Source: Polaromonas sp. P2-4 (GTDB lineage: Bacteria > Pseudomonadota > Gammaproteobacteria > Burkholderiales > Burkholderiaceae_C). From it: a stretch of 64,000 nucleotides of DNA. Position numbers and translations under genes: made by a program. Shown in pieces: positions 8,472-19,623 of this stretch. A model generated the notes under the pieces. It was not told the DNA's origin and searched no databases. It was given only the letters and a program-made list of their open reading frames with translations. Position 1 is the first letter of the stretch; each line of letters opens with the position of its first letter. The stretch lies in the NCBI GenBank assembly GCA_024703855.1, contig CP087965.1, positions 5,386,001 to 5,450,000 on the forward strand, read 5' to 3'.

Positions 8472-8608
8472 GTGAAAATAGTCATGAAATTGTCACGAAA
8501 TTTCGAAAGAAAAACGTTAAATACCCAAAATAGGGGATGGTGGACTGAAACATCGAGTAGCAATATTTACCCACGGATTGAGGCAGTCTTGAGAAGTAAC
8601 CCCCGTCC
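8472..8608 (+). promoter_or_regulatory. Upstream segment of the Tad locus, duplicated at 6199-6341
   Basis: About 140 bp ending 84 bp before the first Flp pilin gene. It is repeated in inverted orientation ahead of the divergent mini Tad operon. Shared blocks include GGGGATGG, a 26 bp perfect core at 8545-8570 and GTCTTGAGAAGTAAC. Probably a common promoter/operator, so both gene sets may respond to one regulator. Confidence 0.7.
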
Positions 8609-8691
8609 ACAGGGTCAGGACTATCGCCAGTCTGTATGCCATCGGTCGCTCATGGGGGGTGGCTGATGTTTAACTTAACTGGAGTTACATC

Positions 8692-8889
8692 ATGGAAAAA
8701 CTTGTTCTGGCCACCCGCCGTTTTCTGCGTGACGAAGAGGGCGTGACGGCGATCGAGTATGGGCTGATTGCGGCGCTGATTGCGGTGGTGATTATTGCGG
8801 CCGTGGGAATAATTGGTACCCGATTGAACATTACTTTCGAGAATATCGGTAAGTGCCTGGGTGGTGCTAAAGGTACCTGCCCCGTCTGA
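8692..8889 (+). CDS. flp: Flp-family type IVc pilin
   Basis: 65 aa. A short basic leader ends in Gly (RFLRDEEG) and is followed by VTAIEYGLIAALIAVVIIAA, the Flp signature with the conserved Glu-Tyr pair and hydrophobic helix. The prepilin peptidase CpaA, encoded ~0.5 kb downstream, should cut after the Gly. The mature protein polymerises into the Tad/Flp pilus used for surface adhesion. A GGAG lies upstream of the ATG. It is the first gene of the locus and is preceded by the shared upstream segment. Confidence 0.92.
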   Translation: MEKLVLATRRFLRDEEGVTAIEYGLIAALIAVVIIAAVGIIGTRLNITFENIGKCLGGAKGTCPV

Positions 8890-8998
8890 ATTGTTTGCCG
8901 TCAAATTCAGTCTTGGACGAAACGATGACAACACATGTATTAGGTGCCGTCATCGTTCACCGTCCAACTTCGGCCCACCTGAAACCTTGGGACCAAGT

Positions 8999-9196
8999 GT
9001 GCTCTGCTCACTCTACAACGGGGAGGGCGCCATCGTTCGCCGCAGGTACCAACAGGGTGTCACGTCGATCGAGTACGCGTTGATCGCCTCGTTGATTGCC
9101 ATGGCCATCGTCAGTGGTGTGACGGCTGCCGGTGGCGCCAATGCCTTCAACTGGTCGACCTGGGTAGGCAAGGTGGTGACGGCACTGGGTGGCTAG
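8999..9196 (+). CDS. Second Flp-family pilin
   Basis: 65 aa if started at the GTG at 8999, the same length as the first pilin. RRRYQQG is followed by VTSIEYALIASLIAMAIVSG, the leader and pilin helix. No ATG lies near in this frame, and the upstream part of the frame has no pilin features, so the GTG start is a best guess. It may be a minor or alternate pilin subunit. It lies ~110 bp after the first pilin. Confidence 0.75.
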   Translation: MLCSLYNGEGAIVRRRYQQGVTSIEYALIASLIAMAIVSGVTAAGGANAFNWSTWVGKVVTALGG

Positions 9197-9357
9197 CGCA
9201 GTTCAGCCCCGAGCTTTTGAAGCATGAGACACGCTCATGCTTGAGAAGGTTCCAGCAGTCGGCAACACGGTTGCTGACCGATACGAAAAGTATTGAAGAG
9301 CATTGCAGAGCAACGGTTTCACAAGTTTTCGGCAAACGCGCCGGAAAGGGGGAGAAG

Positions 9358-9978
9358 ATGCGGTTCAACCTGTCTTACGAGGCGTGGCAGTTCTGGAGCC
9401 TGGCGGCCCTGGCGCTGATCGTCCTCATCGCACTGGTCACGGACGTGCGCCAGCAGCGCATTTCCAACATCCTGATCCTGTTCGCGCTGGCGGCTGGCGT
9501 GCTGGTCAACCTGATAGGCCCGCAAGCCGGTATCCGCAGCGCCGGCCTGTTTACCCACGCCCCCGGCGCCTTGGGGCTGAAGGGGGCGCTGCTCGGGGCC
9601 TTTGCCGGCCTGGCGGTGTTTTTACCTTTCTATGTGCTGGGCGCCATGGGCGCGGGTGATGTCAAGCTCATGGCCGCTATCGGCAGCTTTGTCGGCCCGG
9701 CCACCCTGGTCAACGTGGCGCTGTGTGTGCTGCTCATGGGCGGTGTGCTGGCCGTGGGGCGCATGCTGTGGAAGGGCAATTCCCGCGAGGTGCTGGGCAA
9801 TGTGGGCACGGTGCTGCTGCCGCCCTTCAGCACCGGTATCCCGCGGTTTGACCCGGCCACCCAGTCGGCCGACCGCATGCCTTACGTCCTGGCCATTGCT
9901 GCCGGCCTGCTGGCCTATGGTGCCTGGATCTATACCGACCACATGCCGCTGATCAGCCTGTCGCTGATTGGCTTATAG
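9358..9978 (+). CDS. cpaA: Prepilin peptidase CpaA/TadV
   Basis: 206 aa, inner membrane, several hydrophobic segments. Two catalytic Asp of the type IV prepilin peptidase (A24) family are visible: VTDVRQQRISN near residue 24 and GAMGAGDVKLMAAIG (the GxGD motif) near residue 100. It lacks the N-terminal methylase domain of PilD, as expected for CpaA/TadV. It processes Flp and TadE-like prepilins. Start chosen at 9358 after GGGGGAGAAG. Confidence 0.9.
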   Translation: MRFNLSYEAWQFWSLAALALIVLIALVTDVRQQRISNILILFALAAGVLVNLIGPQAGIRSAGLFTHAPGALGLKGALLGAFAGLAVFLPFYVLGAMGAGDVKLMAAIGSFVGPATLVNVALCVLLMGGVLAVGRMLWKGNSREVLGNVGTVLLPPFSTGIPRFDPATQSADRMPYVLAIAAGLLAYGAWIYTDHMPLISLSLIGL

Positions 9979-9996
9979 ACAAAGAAGGGCCGCACC

Positions 9997-11340
9997 ATGC
10001 AAGATCTGCTCACATCTGCATTGCCTCTGCACACGGTGGCTTTGCCCGTCGGTTCACCCGGCTGTGCTGCCGAAGGGACGGGGCATGAAGCCGCAGCACT
10101 GCCGCAGTCATTTCTGGTTGACCTCGCCTTGCGCCACTTTGCCCGGCTGGGCGAGCTCAAGCTCTACGAAGTGGCGCAGCACTTGGGGCTGGGTGTACCG
10201 GCGGTAGACGGGCTGCTGCACCACATGCGCGGCCTGCAGTTGCTGGAGGTGCCGCACCGCGGCGCGTTCGAGGGCGACGTGAGCTATGCACTGACCGACG
10301 CGGGCCAGCGCCTGGCCCGGCTGGCGTTCGAGAAGTGCCACTACGTGGGCCCCGCCCCGGTGACGCTGCCCGAGTACATGACGCAGGTACGCGAGCAAAG
10401 CCAGGGCCTGGCGCCTGTGCGGGCCGAGCGTTTGCAGCAAGCCATGACGGGCATGGTGATGGACCCGGCCCTGCTGCCCACGCTGGGCGCCGCGCTGAAT
10501 TCGGGCAAGGCCATTTACCTGTATGGCGACAGCGGCGTGGGCAAGACGATGCTGGCCGAGCACATGGTTAAAACGTTGGAAGGGCACATCTGGGTGCCAC
10601 ACGCCGTGTATGTGGACGGCGAGGTGATTCAGGTGTTTGACCCCATCGTGCACCGACGCGTGCCGGTGGCCGCGCTGCCCGAGCGCGGCCTGGCGCGCGA
10701 CTTGGTTGCAGACGGCCGCTGGGTGCGCACGGAGCGCCCGGTGGTGATGGCCGGCGGCGAACTCACCCTGGAAACGCTGGACCTCGCGTACGACGCCCAC
10801 ACCCGCGTGCATGTGGCCCCACCGCAGATGAAGGCCAACAATGGCATCTTCGTGGTGGACGACCTGGGCCGACAGCGCGTGAGCGCGCATGCGCTGATGG
10901 ACCGCTGGATCGTGCCACTGGACCGCCACCTGGACTACCTGCGCCTGCAAACCGGCGCCAAGTTCGCCGTGCCCTTCGACGTGCGGGTGGTGTTCTCGTC
11001 CAACCTGGCGCCCGACCAGCTGGTCGATGCCGCCTTTGCCCGGCGCCTGGGCTACAAGATTCACCTGGTGGCTATGGACGCCGCCAGCTACCGAACCGTG
11101 GTGGCGCAGGCCTGCGCCAAAACCGGCGTGCCGCCGGACCCCGCAGCCATAGACCACCTGGTGAACGACCTGCACCTGTACTACACGCAGCCTTATCTGC
11201 CCTGCGTGCCGTTTGACGTGATCAGCAAGATCGCTGACCGTGCCCGCTACCTGGAACAGCCTGCCGGCATGACACCCGAGCTGCTGGACTGGGCCTGGCA
11301 CACCTATTTCGGTGCAGATACATACGCCGATGGCCGATAA
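9997..11340 (+). CDS. AAA+ ATPase with N-terminal winged-helix region, in the Tad locus
   Basis: 447 aa. Residues ~35-110 look like a winged helix (LVDLALRHFARLGELKLYEV, then VAQHLGLGVPAVDGLLHHMR). The ATPase core has a Walker A, LYGDSGVGKTMLAEH (~residue 175), a Walker B, GIFVVDDLGRQRVSAHALMD, a sensor-1-like VVFSSN and a downstream arginine region. It is not the CpaF or CpaE ATPase; both are encoded later. It could be a MoxR-like remodelling or regulatory ATPase for pilus assembly or pilin gene control. Placed between cpaA and cpaB with gaps under 20 bp, so surely co-transcribed. Role unknown. Confidence 0.8.
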   Translation: MQDLLTSALPLHTVALPVGSPGCAAEGTGHEAAALPQSFLVDLALRHFARLGELKLYEVAQHLGLGVPAVDGLLHHMRGLQLLEVPHRGAFEGDVSYALTDAGQRLARLAFEKCHYVGPAPVTLPEYMTQVREQSQGLAPVRAERLQQAMTGMVMDPALLPTLGAALNSGKAIYLYGDSGVGKTMLAEHMVKTLEGHIWVPHAVYVDGEVIQVFDPIVHRRVPVAALPERGLARDLVADGRWVRTERPVVMAGGELTLETLDLAYDAHTRVHVAPPQMKANNGIFVVDDLGRQRVSAHALMDRWIVPLDRHLDYLRLQTGAKFAVPFDVRVVFSSNLAPDQLVDAAFARRLGYKIHLVAMDAASYRTVVAQACAKTGVPPDPAAIDHLVNDLHLYYTQPYLPCVPFDVISKIADRARYLEQPAGMTPELLDWAWHTYFGADTYADGR

Positions 11341-11355
11341 ATTCAGGAGAATGAA

Positions 11356-12231
11356 ATGAAAAGCACACGCGCAATCATCATGCTTATCCTGTCCCTGGTG
11401 GCCGGCGTCGCGGCGGTCTTGCTGGCCGCCCGCTGGATGGGCCAACAGGCGATGGCCAGCCAGACCCGGGTGCTGGTGGCCAACCGTGACCTGGAGCTGG
11501 GCCAAGCCATCACGCCCGGCATGCTGCAGGACATTGCCTGGCCCGCCGCCACGCTGCCCAACGGCTCGTTCAGCGACCCCAAGAAGCTGGAAGGCCGCGT
11601 GGTGCGCAGCAGCATCTTCAAGGGCGAACCAATCCTGACTCCCAAGCTGGCACCCGAGGGCACCAAGGCGGGGCTGGACTCGGTGATCAAGGACGGGCGG
11701 CGCGCCATCACCGTGAAGGTGAACGAGGTGGTGGGTGTGGCGGGATTTCTGGCGCCGGGCAGTTACGTGGATCTGCTGGTGAACATCAGGGACGACCGCG
11801 AGAACCCGCTTTCACAGATTGTGCTGGAGCGCATCATGGTGCTGGCCGTGGCGCAGCAGTCTAACCGCGGCGATGAAACCAAGCCGAAGGTCGTGGACGC
11901 CGTGACGCTGGAAGTCACCCCCATGGAGGCCGAGAAGATCGACCTGGCCCGCAACATCGGCACGCTGTCGCTGATGCTGCGCAACCAGGTTGACACGAAA
12001 GACAACGTCACTGCTGGCGCGCGCCGCAGCGACCTGTTCGCCAGGGATGGCAAGGCGCTGCCCCCAACACCGGTGACGGTGGCGGCGGCGGCTCCTGCGC
12101 CAGGCAAGACGGCCGCGCCAGTACGCCGCGCAGCGCCCCGACCCAAGCCCGTTCCGGTGGCATTGGCGGACCAGGCCGGCGGCCGTGTCGAGGTGATTCG
12201 AGGTGTTCAAAAATCAACTTCTGACTTCTGA
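11356..12231 (+). CDS. cpaB: Flp pilus assembly protein CpaB/RcpC
   Basis: 291 aa. One N-terminal membrane anchor (IIMLILSLVAGVAAVLLAAR) is followed by a SAF-type domain (TRVLVANRDLELGQAITPGM) and the RcpC core (GRRAITVKVNEVVGVAGFLA, PGSYVDLLVNI). The C-terminal ~60 residues are rich in Pro, Ala and Lys and probably disordered. CpaB acts in the periplasm with the secretin CpaC. AGGAGAATGAA supports the start; cpaC starts 11 bp after the stop. Confidence 0.92.
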   Translation: MKSTRAIIMLILSLVAGVAAVLLAARWMGQQAMASQTRVLVANRDLELGQAITPGMLQDIAWPAATLPNGSFSDPKKLEGRVVRSSIFKGEPILTPKLAPEGTKAGLDSVIKDGRRAITVKVNEVVGVAGFLAPGSYVDLLVNIRDDRENPLSQIVLERIMVLAVAQQSNRGDETKPKVVDAVTLEVTPMEAEKIDLARNIGTLSLMLRNQVDTKDNVTAGARRSDLFARDGKALPPTPVTVAAAAPAPGKTAAPVRRAAPRPKPVPVALADQAGGRVEVIRGVQKSTSDF

Positions 12232-12241
12232 GGGAGCCACC

Positions 12242-13862
12242 ATGAAAACCCCCGTCCTGAACTCATTGTCGGCATCCCTCGGACTTGCCTTGGTCGCCAT
12301 GCTGCTTGCACCGCCGCTGGGCGCCCAGGTGCCGGCAGCCACCCCTGCTACCCGCGCTACACCAGCGGCCCCCGCAGTCACCAAGGGGGTGGCGACCACC
12401 CGCACCGTGACCCAGGTGCCGCAGGGCGCAGGGGGGGACGGCCGCTCGGAGTTCACCACTGTGGGCCCGAGCATGGACCTGGTGATCGGCAAGTCAACCC
12501 TGATGCGGGTGCCTTCCCCCGTGACGCGCATTTCGCTGGGCAACCCCAACGTGGCCGACGTGACGCTGATCAGCCCGACCGAGCTGTACCTGCTGGGCAA
12601 GGCCTATGGCTCCACCAATCTCATCATCTGGCGCAAGGGCGGCGGGGCCACGGCCATCGACGTGAACGTGAACATCGATTACGGTCGCATGGAGAAAAAA
12701 TTGCGTGAACTGATGCCCGAGGAGGGCGGCATCAAGGTGCGCCCGGCGGCCGATTCCGTCATCCTCACCGGCACGGTGTCCAGCGCGGTGAAAGCCAAGT
12801 ACGCCGAAGACATTGCCAACGCCTTCGTGCGGGACGTAAACAAGAGCCTGGTGCTGCCCATTGCGGCGGGCGACGCCAAGGTGGAGGCCGGCACCAAGCT
12901 GCAAGTCTCGCAGGGCCAAGGCGGGGGGCCACCGGGGCCAAAGTGGTCAATCTGCTGCAGATTGCCGAGGCCCAGCAGGTGATGCTGGAGGTGACCATTG
13001 CCGAGGTATCCAAGACCTTGCTGGACAAGTTGGGCGCCAGCTTTGACCTCACGAGGCGCAACGGCAACTGGCTTTTCAACCTCAGCTCCAACCTGCTCAG
13101 CGGTGGCGCCGGCCTGCTGAGCGCGATCAAGGGTGGCCACGGCACGAGCCTCATCCTGGACGCCGAAAAGAAAGACGGCCTGGTGAAGATCCTGGCCGAG
13201 CCGAACATTGTGGCCATCAGCGGGCAGGAGGCCAGCTTTCTGGCGGGTGGCAAGATATTTATTCCCGTGGCGCGCAGCAACGCCGCCACCGGCATCGCCA
13301 CCATCACGCTGGAAGAAAAGAGTTCGGCGTGGGGCTGAAGTTCACCCCCACGGTGCTCGAAGGCGGGCGCATCCATCTGAAGGTGGCGCCCGAAGTTTCC
13401 GAACTCTCGCAAACCGGCTCGCCCTTCACCACGATTGGTGGTGAGACCGCCGTGCTGCCCAGCTTCACCACCCGGCGCGTCCAGACCTCGGTGCAACTGA
13501 TGGACGGGCAAAGCCTGGCGATTGCCGGTCTGATCAAGAACAACATAACCCAAGCGGCGGACAAGGTGCCCGGCCTGGGCGAGGTGCCGGTGATGGGCGC
13601 GCTGTTTCGCAGCAGCGAATTCCAGGCCGACCGCAGCGAGTTGATGTTCGTCATCACGCCGCGCCTGATCAAGCCGCTTGACCAAAACTACATGCTGCCC
13701 ACCGACAGCTTCACGCCGCCCAGCCGGAGCGAGTTTTATTTCGGCAACAAGCAGGAAGGCGCGGGGCATGAAGACGTGCCGGCCGACCGGCGCAATGCCC
13801 CGGCCATGCTGACACCTTTGAGTCCCGTCCCCGCTGCCACCGGCGGCATGGAAGTCAAGTAA
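12242..13862 (+). CDS. cpaC: Secretin CpaC/RcpA (two apparent frameshifts)
   Basis: About 540 aa when read across two breaks. A signal peptide (ALVAMLLAPPLGAQ) is followed by the pilus/secretin N-domain (MDLVIGKSTLMRVPSPVTRI), a BON-like part and the secretin core (VNLLQIAEAQQVMLEVTIAE), then (FTPTVLEGGRIHLKVAPEVS) and TRRVQTSVQLMDGQSLAIAG near the end. It forms the outer-membrane channel of the Flp pilus. Breaks: a G run at 12923-12928 seems one G short, and an A run at 13316-13319 one A short (EEKEFGVGLKF expected). Both are homopolymer indels, so sequencing error is likely. Confidence 0.88.
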
Positions 13863-13874
13863 GGAGTACCCATC

Positions 13875-14183
13875 ATGACACTTGCTCATCTTTCCACCCG
13901 CTTCACGCAAGCCACGCAAGCCCTGTCGGCGCTGGGCTTTGCTGCCCTGCTGGCGGGCTGCGTCAGCACCACCCCGGTGATGGACTCGAAGTTTGGCGAT
14001 GCGGTCAGGCAGGCGCGCACCGCCCAGACGCTGAACCCCAACGCCTCGGCCAATCGCGACCCGGTGCTGGGCATAGACGGCAAGGCCGGTGCGGCGGCGC
14101 AGGAGCGCTACCAGGAGTCGTTCCGCACGCCGCCGAAGACCTTTGAAGTCATCAACATCGGCGGCAGCCTCTCCGGTCAGTAG
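13875..14183 (+). CDS. Tad-locus lipoprotein of unknown function
   Basis: 102 aa. A signal peptide ends in a lipobox, LLAGC (Cys ~32), so the protein is lipid-anchored, probably in the outer membrane next to the secretin. The rest (VMDSKFGDAVRQARTAQTLN) is short and mostly polar. Small lipoproteins in this position, between cpaC and the TadE/G genes, are common in Burkholderiales Tad loci; the job may be secretin piloting (inference). Gaps on both sides are short. Confidence 0.75.
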   Translation: MTLAHLSTRFTQATQALSALGFAALLAGCVSTTPVMDSKFGDAVRQARTAQTLNPNASANRDPVLGIDGKAGAAAQERYQESFRTPPKTFEVINIGGSLSGQ

Positions 14184-14223
14184 GGCCGCTGTAGTCGCTA
14201 AACCCAGCCAAGGAACGAGCATC

Positions 14224-15615
14224 ATGAATGCCCCCTCACTCCCAGGATTTGCGCGCGGCCAGCGTCAGCGCGGTGCGGTCGCCATCATGTTCGGGTTGTC
14301 GATTTTTGTCCTGTTCGGCTTCATGGGGCTAGCGCTTGACCTCTCGCAAACTTATGACCGCAAAACTGAATTGCAGAATGCGGCCGATGCGGCGGCGCTG
14401 GCGGGAGCGAAAGAACTCAAAGGGGACGCGGCGGGGATAGGCAATGCAGTCAACAAAGCCAAAGCCATAGCAGCGCTGCATAAATTCAAATTTGGCACAT
14501 CAATCGCACTTGCTGATGCCGCGATTACCTTTAGTGATTCGCCCGATACACCGGATGCCGGCTGGCTGGGCATAGACGTGGCGCAAGCCAATCCCGGTGG
14601 ATTGTATTTCATCAAGATCGACACGCGTGATGGTAACAATGGCAAATACGGTGAGGTGAATACTTATTTTATGCACGTGTTGTCTGCAAGTGCTGCCACG
14701 ACCAACACGTTTGGTCGCGGTAGCGGGGAGATTTGTGGTCGATATCGCCCCTTTGGCAATGTGCGAGTTGATGGACGATCCGGCTAACCCTTATGACAAC
14801 GAATTCGGTTATGAACGTGGGGTGTCCTATAGCATGGCAGACGCAAACCCGATTGGCGCCGGAACTGCATATGCGATTAATCCGACAACCACGGTACCGC
14901 CCTGCAATGGGACCGGGAGCACCGAGGAATCTCTTCCATACTTCTGTACGGGCAGGATTGCCTTTACGCCGACAATAGGACAATCTGTTTTAACAAATCC
15001 GGGTATTGCAGTTCCTCAACTTGAGGCGCTTGATTCCCGGTTCGGCAATCAGAAAAGATGTGACGCTATAACTGCGCCGCCCGACCGTAACATCAAGAGT
15101 TACGACTACACCGATTCAGCACCGGGCTCACTGCGCGACTGGATGGGCCCTGATCCCGATCGACAAAGCATGCGATTTGCCGTAGATCCTATTACTAATG
15201 TAAATCGTCCCGTGCCCATCGGAGATCGAACGTTCAAGGACTACGGTGTGCTTTGGTCGGCTAGTCGCCCGGCAGGTTCGACGGTTCCACAGTGGCCGCT
15301 CACACCGCCGGATGGCGGATATGCCGGGGATGCGACGAGTTACCCTGAAACTTCGCCCTACGCGCAAGGCAACGGTAGTATTTTTTTTGAAAAGCCAACC
15401 CCCACAGGAAAGCCAGAACGGCGGGTTCTGAATCTGCCCATCGTCACCTGCCCGACTACTATGGGGGAAACTGCCGACCGGCGACAGTGCAAGGCATCGG
15501 CAAGTTCTTCATGCAGAGAAGGGCGAATGTACCCGGCGACAATAATGTCTATGTCGAATTTATGGGGGCATTAGACGAAACATTGCTCGAAGCAGAGATC
15601 AGGCTCTTCAAATGA
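14224..15615 (+). CDS. TadG-like pilus protein (apparent frameshifts)
   Basis: About 460 aa across two breaks. The N-terminus (QRGAVAIMFGLSIFVLFGFM) is the TadG/Tad-type signature with ALDLSQTYDRKTELQNAADA typical of the family. After a frame change near 14712-14720 it continues AGRFVVDIAPLAMCELMDDP, and after another near 15460-15475 as VQGIGKFFMQRRANV..LDETLLEAEIRLFK, ending in a TGA at 15613. That end overlaps the next start as ATGA, which supports the reading. Unlike the divergent copy I see no DxSGS motif. Inner-membrane anchored; minor component of the Tad apparatus. Confidence 0.75.
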
Positions 15616-16124
15616 ATCCGCTTATCTATCAAAGCCGAAGCGTCCAACATAGCGCGCACCTGCTACAGCGTGGCGCGGTGGCGGTCGAGTTCGCTTTTGT
15701 GATGATCGTGATACTGATGATGACTGCCGGTATCGTTGAATTTGGACGCGTGTTCTGGTATTACAACGCGCTCGACAAGGCGACCCACGATGCGGCGCGC
15801 TATATCTCAGCGCTGCCGGCCACCGACATGACCGATAGCGTGAAGGCCAGTGCGGCAGTCGCGACGGCGAAAGGCCTGGTGGTCAGTGCCGTGAGCGACT
15901 CTGACTATGGCGCTCGCATCAACCCGGCCATCACCACTAACAATGTCAGTGTGATCTGCGACTCAGGTGCTTGCAATGGCACCAAGCCAGACAATGTGAG
16001 TGTGAGCATCACCGGATTTTCCATCAGCATCGGTGCGTGGATTCCTTTTGTTATCGGCCCGAGCGGAGGGAAATACGCCGCTGTTCCGTTATCGCCCTCC
16101 ACCACCATGCGCTATATGAATTGA
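15612..16124 (+). CDS. tadE: TadE-like pseudopilin
   Basis: 170 aa. LLQRGAVAVEFAFVMIVILM gives the TadE signature: basic leader, Gly, then Ala-Val-Ala-Val-Glu-Phe and a membrane helix. The periplasmic part has two Cys (VICDSGACNG). Its ATG overlaps the stop of tadG, showing translational coupling. Probably processed by CpaA and needed for pilus assembly. Confidence 0.85.
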   Translation: MNPLIYQSRSVQHSAHLLQRGAVAVEFAFVMIVILMMTAGIVEFGRVFWYYNALDKATHDAARYISALPATDMTDSVKASAAVATAKGLVVSAVSDSDYGARINPAITTNNVSVICDSGACNGTKPDNVSVSITGFSISIGAWIPFVIGPSGGKYAAVPLSPSTTMRYMN

Positions 16125-16132
16125 GGGATCAG

Positions 16133-16759
16133 ATGGAAAATCCTACCTTCACAAATACAAAACAACGCGGGGTCGCCACAGTCGAATTCGCCCTGATTGC
16201 GATCGTATTTTTTACGCTGCTGTTCGGGTTGATCGAATTGGGTCGTGTCATCTATGTGTGGAATACGGTACAGCAGATAACTCGCCAGGCGGCGCGCGAA
16301 TCAACGGTTTCCGATTTTACTGATGTGGGTGCGGGCGGTGCAATGGACAAGGTTCGTTGGAATGCCGTATTTCGCACCAGTGCCGGTAATTTGCCAGCTG
16401 CTGCAGAAATCAACGATGCTGCAGTTAGTATCAATTATCTGAATGCGTGCATGAAAACGGTGGACATCAGCACGACTTGCCCTGTACAGAATATTACATA
16501 TTGCCTGGGCAACCCGAATGGGAAAAATTGCATCCGTTTCGTCCGAGTGCGCCTGTGTGATCCGGCAAATCTCCCCGACTGTACGCCAATTTTATATAGG
16601 CCAATGATACTGCCGGCTTTTGTTCCCGGTTTTACCGGTATCCCCATCCCGCCATCGCAAGTGGTGATGCCAGCGGAGAGTTTGGGTTACCGACCGTCAA
16701 TGGAAAGCTGTGAACCAATTGTGGAAACTCTACCTAACGATTGCACGCCAACGCCATGA
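16133..16759 (+). CDS. TadE/TadF-like pseudopilin
   Basis: 208 aa from the ATG at 16133, preceded by GAGGGATCAG. TKQRGVATVEFALIAIVFFT is the TadE-type processing and membrane signature. The periplasmic part has at least seven Cys, including NYLNACMKTVDISTTCPVQN and FVRVRLCDPANLPDC, suggesting several disulfides. It follows the preceding tadE by 8 bp and is coupled to the next small frame by an ATGA overlap. Confidence 0.82.
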   Translation: MENPTFTNTKQRGVATVEFALIAIVFFTLLFGLIELGRVIYVWNTVQQITRQAARESTVSDFTDVGAGGAMDKVRWNAVFRTSAGNLPAAAEINDAAVSINYLNACMKTVDISTTCPVQNITYCLGNPNGKNCIRFVRVRLCDPANLPDCTPILYRPMILPAFVPGFTGIPIPPSQVVMPAESLGYRPSMESCEPIVETLPNDCTPTP

Positions 16760-16881
16760 ACAAGCCCGTGTTATCCGTCGTAGATAAAGAAGCATTGAAC
16801 AAGGTGGCAGTCATGAATGACTTTCATATCACGGTGATCTCTCCCAATCAACGGCACCTGGACGATATCGCCAGGCGCTGA
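16756..16881 (+). CDS. Short coupled ORF, perhaps the start of a receiver-like/CpaE N-domain
   Basis: 41 aa ending MNDFHITVISPNQRHLDDIA. Its ATG overlaps the previous stop (ATGA). The VISPNQRHLDDIA segment looks like the first strand and helix of a receiver-like domain as found at the N-terminus of CpaE/TadZ. It may be a frameshifted N-terminal extension of the next gene: the alternative frame after 16875 stays open into 17010. Real status uncertain. Confidence 0.4.
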   Translation: MNKPVLSVVDKEALNKVAVMNDFHITVISPNQRHLDDIARR

Positions 16882-17009
16882 AATGCGGGGGCAGTTACCC
16901 CATACCATCGTTCACCACCAGCCTGCCACGCGAGTACATGAACAGCACGGGCAACCCTGTGTGCCCCCTGACCCACAACCCGCTCTCCATCCTTAGCAAG
17001 CGAAACACC

Positions 17010-18188
17010 ATGACCACACGAGTGACCTTCATCTGCAGCAATAAAGCGGTGCGCGATGAACTGCTTGCACAGACAGCGGGCATGCGCGGTGTGGAGCTGA
17101 AGGCCCACATCGGCTCGGCGCGCAGCACGCTGCTGGCGGTGCTTCAAAAGAGCGGCCGGATGTGGTGGTGCTGGATTTTCCGGTGGCTGATGAGCAAGCG
17201 CTGGAACAGATCGAGGCGGCCACGCTGCAGGCCCCGAGCACGCCCGTGCTGCTGGTGAGCCCCGATCAGGCGCTGGCGTTTCTCAAGAGCGCTATGCGCG
17301 CCGGCGTGCGCGACATCCTGCCGGCGCCGATTACCCGGGCCACGGTGCAGCGCGCGGTGGACTATGTGCAGGAGAGCAAGTCCATCACCTCGCGCTTTCC
17401 GGGCGCCGGCAGCATGGTGCTGGCTTTTGTACCGGTGAAGGGGGCTCGGGGGCCACATTCCTGGCCACGAACCTGGCTGAGGCGTTGGCCGAGCAGCACA
17501 AGCGGGTGCTGGTGATTGATTTGAATCTCTATTTTGGCGATGCGGCGCTGTACATAACGACGGACCGCAAGCCGACCGCCAGCGTGGTGGACATGGCGCT
17601 GCAGGCGGGCCGACTGGACGCCATGCTGCTGGAGTCGAGCGTGCTGCGCACGCAGGGCAATGTGCACATTCTTCCCGCGCCGGAGCTGCCTGGCCAGCTT
17701 GACGCGGTGACCCGCTGGACGCGCTGGACGCCATTATTTTGCAGGCTCGCATGGAATACGACTTCGTGATGCTGGACATGAGCCGCACGCTGGACCCGCT
17801 GACTGTGAAGGCGCTGGACCTGGCGGACCGCATCTACATGACGCTGCAGCTGTCGCTGCCGGCGATTCAGGGGGTCAAGCGCCTGGCGACGGTGTTTCAT
17901 GGGCTGGGCTATGCCAACAAACTCAGCGTGGTGGTGAACCGGTTTGACAAGGGCGGCGTGATTCGCCTGGAAGAGTTGGAGCGCGCGGCGAATGTGTCGG
18001 TCAAGCGCACGCTGCCCAACAGCGAGGCGGCTGTGGCCGCGTCGGTGAACCAGGGCGTGCCGCTGATCCAGCTGGCCCCGCGTGATCCGGTGGCGCGTGC
18101 GCTGCAGGAATGGGCGCAAGAGCTTTCCCCGGTGATGGTGAAACCGGCTAAAAGCTGGTTCCAGGTGTTGACCCGGAGTCCGGCATGA
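17010..18188 (+). CDS. cpaE: Pilus polarity ATPase CpaE/TadZ (at least three apparent frameshifts)
   Basis: About 390 aa when read across breaks. An atypical receiver domain (TRVTFICSNKAVRDELLAQT .. PDVVVLDFPVADEQALEQIE) precedes a MinD/ParA-like ATPase: GGSGATFLATNLAEALAEQ has the deviant Walker A, then RVLVIDLNLYFGDAALY, FVMLDMSRTLDPLTVKALDL and LSVVVNRFDKGG. TadZ marks the pole or site of pilus assembly. Suspected indels: A run 17146-17149, G run 17440-17444 and near 17715-17725. The first two each look one base short. It lies 54 bp upstream of cpaF. Confidence 0.85.
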
Positions 18189-18242
18189 AATTGATTGAAC
18201 GAGCTTGATTGAATCGATGACCATTTTCAGGAGGAACTCATC

Positions 18243-19619
<1,377 letters not shown>

Positions 19620-19623
19620 CATC

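Noticed and set aside
10108..11505. Long minus-strand open frame opposite the AAA+ ATPase (also 20102-21550, 35387-36889 and 57545-58900)
   Set aside because: They mirror high-GC coding genes, are rich in His, Gln and Arg typical of shadow frames, and show no family motifs.
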